Below, one piece after another: positions 58,152-64,000 of a DNA stretch of 64,000 nt. Under the pieces are notes generated by a model, which worked only from the letters and a program-made list of their open reading frames with translations, was not told where the DNA came from and searched no databases. Every line of letters begins with the position of its first letter. Position 1 is the first letter of the stretch. This DNA comes from Halorubrum sp. JWXQ-INN 858 (GTDB lineage: Archaea > Halobacteriota > Halobacteria > Halobacteriales > Haloferacaceae). The position numbers and the translations under genes are program-made. Location of the stretch: contig NZ_WUAX01000001.1 of NCBI RefSeq assembly GCF_009806985.1, forward strand, positions 1 through 64,000, written 5' to 3'.

Positions 58152-58275
58152 GTCCGAGCCGACGACCGCCCGACGGTTAGTACGGGACGCCCGTTCGCCC
58201 CGATTCAGTCGAGTTATCCCGGTTTGGCTCGCCGTACCGACCGGTAGTCCCGTCGTATCGGTTCCCGATCACGGT

Positions 58276-58325
58276 CGGCCGTCGATGGATCGGCCGTCGG
58301 TGAGTCGGCCGTCGATGGGTCGGCT
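58276..58325. repeat. 15-bp tandem repeat
   Basis: Three copies of CGGCCGTCGATGGAT-like units (58276-58290, 58291-58305, 58306-58320). They are located just before a TTTAAG box that precedes the NUDIX gene. Confidence 0.85.
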
Positions 58326-58364
58326 CGACGGCGCGTTTAAGTAGCCGACGGCGGAGTCGTCCGT

Positions 58365-58910
58365 ATGGACGACCTCGCGTGGGAAACGACCGACACCGAG
58401 ATCGAGTACCGCTGTCCCGGCTTCGACGTCCGCCGCGACGACGTTCGGTTCCCGGACGGGACGGACGCGGCGTTCCACTACGTCGACGAGCCGCCCGCGG
58501 TCGTCGTCCTCCCGTTCACGCCGGCGGGCGACGTCGTCGTCATCGACGAGTGGCGGCAGGCCGTCGGTCGGGTGAATCACGGGCTCCCCGCCGGCACCGT
58601 CGAACCGTCCGACGCCGACGACCTCGAGCGCGCGGCCGCCCGGGAGCTCGCCGAGGAGACCGGGTACGAGGCGGCCGCCTTCGAGCACCTGATCACCGTC
58701 GAGCCGACGAACGGGGTGTCCGACTCCGTTCACCACCACTTCCTCGCCACCGGGTGTGAGCCGACGGCCGAGCGCGACCTCGATCACAACGAGTCGATCA
58801 GCGTCGACGTCGTCGACTACGACGACCTGCTCGCCGGGGTCGTCGACGGCCACCTCCGCGACGGTCGGACCGCGACCGCGGTGTTACAGTACGAGCTCAC
58901 GCGTCGCTGA
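58365..58910 (+). CDS. NUDIX hydrolase (ADP-ribose pyrophosphatase-like)
   Basis: A 181-residue NUDIX protein. The Nudix box G-x5-E-x7-R-E-L-x-E-E-x-G is visible around residues 84-106 (GTVEPSDADD then ARELAEETGYE). The EWRQAVGRVNHGLPAG element before the box is typical of ADP-ribose pyrophosphatases. A TATA-like TTTAAG lies about 27 nt upstream of the ATG. Confidence 0.9.
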   Translation: MDDLAWETTDTEIEYRCPGFDVRRDDVRFPDGTDAAFHYVDEPPAVVVLPFTPAGDVVVIDEWRQAVGRVNHGLPAGTVEPSDADDLERAAARELAEETGYEAAAFEHLITVEPTNGVSDSVHHHFLATGCEPTAERDLDHNESISVDVVDYDDLLAGVVDGHLRDGRTATAVLQYELTRR

Positions 58911-58939
58911 CGCGCCGGGTGCGGGCCCGCTGGATGGCG

Positions 58940-59010
58940 ACGAACGGAGGGAAACGAACGGAGGGAAACGAACGGAGGGAAACGGACGGAAGGAAACGGA
59001 CGGGAGGAAA
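58940..59010. repeat. 14-bp tandem repeat
   Basis: Four to five copies of AACGAACGGAGGGA and close variants between the NUDIX and CPBP protease genes. Confidence 0.85.
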
Positions 59011-59063
59011 GGACTGCTCACGGGACGGACAACCCTTTGACCGTTCGTTCCCAACGACGACCG

Positions 59064-59996
59064 ATGACGGACACCTCCCGCGACGACGATCCCGTCGCCC
59101 CGTCGGCCGGCGACGGCGGTGACGGCGACGACGCCGTCGATCCCTCCGGAACGACACCGCCCGACACGGACGGCGGCGACGCCGCCGACCCCCTCGATAC
59201 CGATCAGAGCACCGGGGATGCCTCGGGCGACTCTCCGGCCGTCGCGATCGCCGCGGCGCTCGGGCTCGGCGTGCTCGGCCCGCTCATCGCGTTGGTCGGC
59301 GGGATCGGCGTCTTCGCGCTCGACGTCGTCTTCGAGCTCTCGCTCGTGGCCCAGCTCGTGCTCACCCTGTTCGTCGGCCAGTACGTCGCGTTCGCCGGGC
59401 TGGCCGTCGCGTACCTGGCCTGGCGCGGGCTCGACCGGTCGGGGATCGTCGAGTATCTCGGCGTCCGCCGTCCCTCCCTGTTGGAGCTGGGGATCGTCGT
59501 CGTCGGGTGGGTCGCCATCCTGATCTCCGTGATCGGGATCTCGGTGATCATCCAGCTCATCGGGGTCGAGACCGCGGCGAACCAGAGCGCTGAGGTCGCC
59601 CTCCAGAACCCGGCGATCGTCCCGCTGTTCATCCTGGCGTCGTTCCTCGTGATCGGACCGTGCGAGGAGCTCCTCTACCGGGGCGTCGTCCAAGGGCGGC
59701 TCCGCGAGTCGCTGCCGGCCGCCCCTTCTATCGTCATCGCCTCCGCGATCTTCGCGCTCATCCACGTGATGGCGCTGACCGGCGGGATCACGGGGCGGCT
59801 CACGACCGTCGCGATCCTCTTTTTCCCCAGCCTGATCTTCGGCGTGGTGTACGAGTACACGGGGAACATCGTCGTCCCGTCGCTGTTACACGGCCTCCAC
59901 AACGCCGTGATCTTCACGCTGTTGTACGTCAGCGTGGTGTACTTCGACGAACTGGAGGAGATGGCGGAGGCGGGAGCGACGCTCCTGCCGGTGTGA
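59064..59996 (+). CDS. CPBP family intramembrane metalloprotease
   Basis: A 310-residue membrane protease of the CPBP/CAAX-protease family. The two signature motifs are present: EELLYRGVVQGRLRE near residue 200 (Glu-Glu) and HGLHNAVIFT near 277 (His), with IHVMALTG in between. An acidic low-complexity N-terminal tail of about 50 residues precedes seven to eight membrane segments. Possible roles include CAAX-like processing or immunity to bacteriocins (halocins). The start at 59064 is favoured over a GTG nine codons upstream. Confidence 0.88.
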   Translation: MTDTSRDDDPVAPSAGDGGDGDDAVDPSGTTPPDTDGGDAADPLDTDQSTGDASGDSPAVAIAAALGLGVLGPLIALVGGIGVFALDVVFELSLVAQLVLTLFVGQYVAFAGLAVAYLAWRGLDRSGIVEYLGVRRPSLLELGIVVVGWVAILISVIGISVIIQLIGVETAANQSAEVALQNPAIVPLFILASFLVIGPCEELLYRGVVQGRLRESLPAAPSIVIASAIFALIHVMALTGGITGRLTTVAILFFPSLIFGVVYEYTGNIVVPSLLHGLHNAVIFTLLYVSVVYFDELEEMAEAGATLLPV

Positions 59997-60116
59997 CGGC
60001 TCGGGGCCACGCGGTGACGACGAGGGAAGCGCCCGGCGAGCCGCCCGCACGACGGCCGTTACGACGGACGGATGACGACGCGCGACGGCCGCACGGCTCG
60101 GGGTCGTTGGCGGACT

Positions 60117-60524
60117 GAGGGGAGTAAGCCCCCTTCGGTTCATCCCGACATTCGGCTAAGCGTCCGTGCCGTGGCCGGACTACCTGATGGCACGGACTTG
60201 CACCGGCGAGGATTCGCCGTTCCATCCGTTCCCGCCCGTCGCCCGCGCGGCGGTGCCGCGCGGCCCGGGCGTGGCGTCGGTCGCCACGCGCCCTCGGTGG
60301 GTTAACTCCCTTCCCTTGCGGGTCGGTTCGCGCGTTCGCGGGCGAACCCGTGAACGCCGGCGGCCGCCGACGGCGGCCGCGCGCACCTCATCGGTCGGGG
60401 CGGGGGGTGTCGTTGCTGTTCCAGAGCCAGCCGTCTCCGACTCCGGGCGTGTGCCCGGTCGCCCGTCCGGCCGGTGGGGGGACTTTCCTCATGCGTGTGC
60501 ACGGGAGTCGGGCTCCCTCTGTCC
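60117..60524 (-). ncRNA. rnpB: RNase P RNA
   Basis: The RNA component of RNase P, transcribed from the minus strand. On that strand the sequence has the universal CR-I motif GAGGAAAGTCC (about 60482-60492), the CR-II/III element GGAACAGCAACGACA (about 60410-60424), the P4-forming end and a terminal P1 helix formed by GAGGGAG (60513-60519) with CTCCCCTC (60117-60124). Length (about 408 nt) suits haloarchaea. A TATA-like CCTTATTGG on the minus strand (60548-60556) is about 27 nt before the expected 5' end. Ends are estimated. Confidence 0.85.
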
Positions 60525-60731
60525 ACCGATCGGTACCCAACGACGACCAATAAGGGGTTCGGTCGGTCGGACCCCGACCCGGCGCGGAAAGGTTACCGAA
60601 CTGTCAAGCGTCCCTCGGACGCCCGTAGATCGAACCATACCGTCCCTGGTCCGTGTTCCCGGCCGTAGCGTCCCTCACGAACGTTCATCGACAAGGGAAG
60701 CGTTCAAGTCGTCAGCAGCACAAGCGGAGGT

Positions 60732-61334
60732 ATGTCCGAGGCCCAGACCGTTCAGCTTTCCTACGACGACGGGGCACGAGCGGTCGAACTCGCGCGAGAG
60801 GCAGTCGAGTCGTTCGTTCGACAGGGACAGCGGGAACAACCCGGCAGCATGCGGGAGGCGTTCTACGCCCGAACGGGTGCGTTCGTCCGCCTCCAGTCGA
60901 CCCGTGGTCGCGGTCGGCTTCGGGGCTGTGCGGGCGCGTGGGACTCCTCCGATCAGTTGGGCCACTCTATCGTCGAGGCGGCGATCCAGGCGGCGTCCGG
61001 CGACTCCTGCGGGTCCGAGGTCGAACCCAAGGAGCTCGACAACATCACCGTCTCCGTCTGTATCGTCTCGAACACCGTCCTCACCAACGACCCGCTCGCG
61101 GACCTCGAGCTCGGAACCCACGGCGTCGCGGTCGACGGCGGCAACTCCCACGGCTGGCTCTATCCGACCCTTCCGGTGGAGAACGGCTGGTCCGGCGCTG
61201 AGTTCCTCTCACGCGCGTGCCGGAAGGCGAAGCTCTCCCCGAACGCCTGGCAGGACGAGGACACGATGGTGACGCTTATCGAGGGGCAGGTGTTCCGCGA
61301 GCGCCCCGACGGCGGCGCCGTCGAGGAGCTGTAG
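60732..61334 (+). CDS. AMMECR1 domain protein
   Basis: A 200-residue member of the AMMECR1/TIGR00296 family, which is found across archaea and eukaryotes. The characteristic LRGCAG motif (LRGCIG in the family) is at about residues 63-68, in RGRGRLRGCAGAW. The role is unknown, possibly in radical-SAM- or isoprenoid-related gene sets. Start chosen at the ATG after a GGAGG ribosome-binding site (60725-60729). Confidence 0.92.
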   Translation: MSEAQTVQLSYDDGARAVELAREAVESFVRQGQREQPGSMREAFYARTGAFVRLQSTRGRGRLRGCAGAWDSSDQLGHSIVEAAIQAASGDSCGSEVEPKELDNITVSVCIVSNTVLTNDPLADLELGTHGVAVDGGNSHGWLYPTLPVENGWSGAEFLSRACRKAKLSPNAWQDEDTMVTLIEGQVFRERPDGGAVEEL

Positions 61335-61371
61335 GCCGCACCCGCCGTCACGACCGTTCGGTCGGCCCGAC

Positions 61372-62553
61372 TCAGTCCCCGCCGGCTCCCGTTTCTCCGG
61401 CGTATCCGACCCGCTCCGCGTCCGCGAGCGCCCGCTGCGTCGCGGCGTCGAGGTCGAACGCCTCCGCGCCCCCGTCGACGAGCTCCCCGTCCCGGAGGAG
61501 CGGGCGCAGCAGCGGCTCGCCGCCCTCGGGGCCCGGTCGGTCGGCGAGGACGACCGCGTGACCGCCGTCAGCGGTGCGGTACACCTCCTTCGTCCCCGAG
61601 AGCTTCCCGCGTTTCGCGCCCGGGCGGTCGTCGACGGAGACGATGTCGAGCGCGAAGTCGACCGGATCGGCGTTCGAGACGTACCCGCCGACGCCGAAGC
61701 CGTCGACCACGTCGGCCAGCTCGCGGAGGTCGGCGGGACCGAGCCCGCCGGAGACGTACACGTCGACGTCGTCGTGGTCGCGGGCGCCGAGCTCCCACTG
61801 GACCTCGCGGATGATGTGTCTGAAGTCGCCGCGCCGCGACCCCGTCGTGTCGAGGCGCACGCCTGCGAGCCGGTCGCCGAGCGCCTCGACCGCGCGGAGG
61901 ACCTCGTCGCGTTCGTCGGTGTAGGTGTCACACAGCGCGATCCGGGGGACCGACTCGTCGACGGCGTCGTCGAACGCGCGCCACGCCGCCTCCTGCTCGC
62001 CCGGCCCGAAACAGATCATCAGTGCGTGCGGCATCGTCCCGGACGCCTCCCGTCCGATCAGGTCGCCGGCGGCGACGTGTGAGAACCCGTCGAACCCGCC
62101 AACCAGCGCCGATCGCTCCACCGTCGCGGCCATCGCCGGATGGACGTGTCGCGCCCCGAACGACAGGACGCTCGCGTCCGGCGCGGCCACGCGACAGTCG
62201 AGCGCGGCGGTGGCGATCCCCGACGCGTGCGAGAGGAACCCCAGAAGCGACGTCTCCAGCCGCGCGAACTCGAGGTACTCCCCTTCGATGCGCATCACCG
62301 GCCCGCCGTCGAACAGCCGTCCCTCGGGGATCGCGTCGACGTCGACGTCACGGCCCTCGAGCAGCGCGACCGCGTTCTCGAGCCCGGCGAACAGCTCGAA
62401 CTCCCCGTCCGGGAACTGGTCCGCCGTCACCTCGACGACGACGCGGGGGTTTCGGCCGGCCGCCTCCAGGGTCGCCTCCGTCCGCTCGAAGTAGGCGTCG
62501 GTCGCCCGTCCCTCGCGGATCGCGTCGGCGTCGACGATGTCGAACTCCGTCAT
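61372..62553 (-). CDS. pncB: Nicotinate phosphoribosyltransferase
   Basis: A 393-residue NAPRTase, making nicotinate mononucleotide from nicotinate and PRPP in the NAD salvage pathway. Recognisable are LLGFLSHASGIATAA near residue 110, SFGARHVHPAMA near 133 (catalytic His region), FVPHA-like GTMPHALMI near 172 and VYVSGGLGPADLRELADVVDGF near 275 (phosphate-binding). Convergent with the AMMECR1 gene, with 37 bp between their ends. Confidence 0.88.
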   Translation of the reverse strand: MTEFDIVDADAIREGRATDAYFERTEATLEAAGRNPRVVVEVTADQFPDGEFELFAGLENAVALLEGRDVDVDAIPEGRLFDGGPVMRIEGEYLEFARLETSLLGFLSHASGIATAALDCRVAAPDASVLSFGARHVHPAMAATVERSALVGGFDGFSHVAAGDLIGREASGTMPHALMICFGPGEQEAAWRAFDDAVDESVPRIALCDTYTDERDEVLRAVEALGDRLAGVRLDTTGSRRGDFRHIIREVQWELGARDHDDVDVYVSGGLGPADLRELADVVDGFGVGGYVSNADPVDFALDIVSVDDRPGAKRGKLSGTKEVYRTADGGHAVVLADRPGPEGGEPLLRPLLRDGELVDGGAEAFDLDAATQRALADAERVGYAGETGAGGD

Positions 62554-62976
62554 GACGTGAGGTTTTCCGGGCGGACACGAAAAGGGTCCGGGTCACGGGT
62601 GAGCTCGCCCGCGTCGCGTTCGGAAAGCCGCCGGCTCGGCGGTGTCGGAACCGCACTGTCGCCCGCGACACTAACGACCGGTCTCATCTCCGGCGGCGTG
62701 CCGTGTCGACCGGGAAACCCTCGTGGCGGGCGACCGCCTACGTGGCGGCGGACGTGTCGCCGGCGGACCGGCGACCGATATGTACCGTGCCTGGGTTCTC
62801 CGCGTCGTCATCGCTCCCGTCCGGGAGTACTCGCGCGGGGACTTGTGGCACGCGACCGGTGGTAGCCGTCGGGGACGGTTAAAGGGTCCGACGCGTCGAT
62901 GTCGGTCCTAAACGTTGATACGCCGGATCCGTCCCGAACGCCGATACGCCGAGTCCGTCCCGAACGCCCGTCCTCC
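62554..62976. other. Intergenic region upstream of pncB
   Basis: About 420 bp between pncB and the NhaC-type gene. A region of GC-rich inverted repeats without a clear gene; the right-hand end carries two copies of a 26-bp tandem repeat (62911-62962). No RNA gene recognised. Confidence 0.5.
62911..62973. repeat. 26-bp tandem repeat
   Basis: Two copies of a 26-bp unit (62911-62936 and 62937-62962; shared GATACGCCG and TCCGTCCCGAACG) plus a partial third copy just after the NhaC stop codon. Confidence 0.85.
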
Positions 62977-64000
62977 TCACTCGCCTTTCTCGCTGCCGGC
63001 GACGCGGACGGGTCCGTCGTCAGCGTCTCGCGGTTCGTTCACGGAGACGGGGTCGATCCCGCGGCGGCGGGCGTCGAACTCCGAGAGGACGTACACCAGA
63101 GCGACGAGGAGGACCACGCCGATCGGGAGCAGGACCAGCGGCGTGATCCCCGTGAGCCCCCAGACGAGCAGGAGCCCGACGGCGACGCTCCCGACCGTGA
63201 CCGCGTAGTACAGCTGCGTGCGGACGTGGTCGATGAGGTCCGCGCCGGTGAACGTCGCCGACAGCACGGAGGTGTCGGAGATCGGCGAGCTGTGGTCGCC
63301 GAAGATCGCGCCCGAGAAGATGACGCCGACCATCACCGCCACCAGCGTGTGGCCCTCCGCGCCGCCGCCGCTGATCTCCCAGGCGACCGGGACGGCGATC
63401 GGGGTCATGATCCCCATCGTCCCCCACGAAGTTCCGGTCGAGAAGGCGATGAACGCGGCAACGACCAACACGAGCGCGGGCAACACCGACTGCGGCACCG
63501 TGCCGACGGTCGCGTCCGCGACGTAGCTGCCCGTCTCCAGCGCTGAGATGACCTCGCCGATCCCCCACGCGAGCGCCAGGATGGACACCGCCGTGAGCAT
63601 GATCCCGAACCCGTCGATGGTGTACTCGGTCGCGTCGGCGACCCCGAAGATCCCGTACGCCTTCCCGAGCACGAAGCCGGAGACGACCATCGCGAACGCG
63701 CCGATCATGAGCGCGGTCGCGTAGTCGGCGTCGATGACGGCGGTCCACAGTTGGTCGCCCGCGGTACTCGGGTCGGTCACGAGCGTGACCGCGGAGAGCC
63801 CGCCCGTCCAGAACGCCGTGCCCACCGTGACCGCGATGAGCACGGCGACCGGGAGGAAGAAGTTGATCAGCCGCGGGGTCGACGCGGGGGGCTCGCCGAG
63901 GTCCGCGGCCACGTCCTGCATCGGGACGGCCTCGTCACGGGTCACCTTCCCCTCCGTCCACGACCGGTGTTCGGCGGTGAGCATCTCCCCGTAGTCGCGC
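62977..64000 (-). CDS. Na+/H+ antiporter NhaC family protein (partial)
   Basis: The C-terminal 341 residues of an NhaC-type transporter; the gene runs off the right end of the window. The segments FSTGTSWGTMGIMTPIAVP and FGDHSSPISDTSVLSAT carry the family's conserved ion-binding residues (Asp and polar residues). At least eight membrane segments are visible. In haloarchaea, such proteins export Na+ or transport organic acids/amino acids coupled to Na+ or H+. The real N-terminus lies outside the window. Confidence 0.9.
   Translation of the reverse strand, partial: RDYGEMLTAEHRSWTEGKVTRDEAVPMQDVAADLGEPPASTPRLINFFLPVAVLIAVTVGTAFWTGGLSAVTLVTDPSTAGDQLWTAVIDADYATALMIGAFAMVVSGFVLGKAYGIFGVADATEYTIDGFGIMLTAVSILALAWGIGEVISALETGSYVADATVGTVPQSVLPALVLVVAAFIAFSTGTSWGTMGIMTPIAVPVAWEISGGGAEGHTLVAVMVGVIFSGAIFGDHSSPISDTSVLSATFTGADLIDHVRTQLYYAVTVGSVAVGLLLVWGLTGITPLVLLPIGVVLLVALVYVLSEFDARRRGIDPVSVNEPRDADDGPVRVAGSEKGE

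Noticed and set aside
62554-62910. A structural RNA (for example SRP RNA) upstream of pncB
   Set aside because: GC-rich pairing is possible, but no conserved SRP or other RNA motif could be identified, unlike the clear RNase P RNA at 60117-60524.

Overview
The window is chromosomal DNA from a halophilic archaeon (class Halobacteria). The evidence is the high GC, the very acidic proteins, the many twin-arginine (Tat) signals, and the archaeal/haloarchaeal markers: SAMP1, deoxyhypusine synthase, Tsr3, dodecin, a haloarchaeal-type RNase P RNA and leaderless genes with a TATA element about 27 nt before the start codon. A Halorubrum-like genus is plausible but is not proven by anything I can compute here. 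No plasmid, virus or CRISPR signature was seen.

Region 1 (about 1-15.8 kb) is an accessory catabolic island. It holds two HyuB-type hydantoinase/oxoprolinase subunits (the first cut off by what looks like the end of an IS200/IS605-type element), HyuA, an MmgE/PrpD protein, two luciferase-like (LLM) oxidoreductases, an MFS transporter, an enolase-superfamily enzyme, a CapA-like phosphatase, an IclR regulator and an isochorismatase-family amidase. The IclR/LLM intergenic region carries three copies of one 17-bp inverted repeat, which are probably IclR operators.

Region 2 (15.8-45.7 kb) is mostly housekeeping. It contains a SecD-like Tat protein, CrtB-type prenyl synthase, HisD, an ErpA/IscA-type Fe-S protein, dodecin, a K+ channel divergent from two membrane proteins with TrkA-C-like domains, SAMP1, deoxyhypusine synthase, Tsr3, a KaiC-like ATPase, ornithine cyclodeaminase-like TIGR00300, a Vms1-like peptidyl-tRNA hydrolase, a large catalase, enoyl-CoA hydratase, Mn/Fe superoxide dismutase, CspA, type 1 IPP isomerase, an Lrp regulator, an M28 peptidase, a TldD/PmbA-like protein, and tRNA-Thr, tRNA-Gly and tRNA-Ser.

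Region 3 (45.7-53.3 kb) is a complete five-gene peptide/nickel-type ABC importer operon, divergent from an M20 amidohydrolase. Region 4 (53.3-64 kb) holds carA, surE, a universal stress protein, NUDIX, CPBP protease, RNase P RNA, AMMECR1, nicotinate phosphoribosyltransferase and a partial NhaC antiporter. It is interrupted at 56311-57933 by a low-GC element that has 17-bp terminal inverted repeats (one mismatch) and an exact 8-bp target-site duplication. The element has no transposase; it carries an 82-aa gene and a Tat-lipoprotein gene. I consider it the most notable discovery in the window.

Two patterns cut across regions. First, at least fifteen unrelated short tandem repeats (units of about 14-36 bp) lie in intergenic gaps and, in frame, in the N-termini of three proteins. 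Second, the lrp and carA promoters, 11 kb apart, share an exact 15-mer that forms part of inverted repeats.
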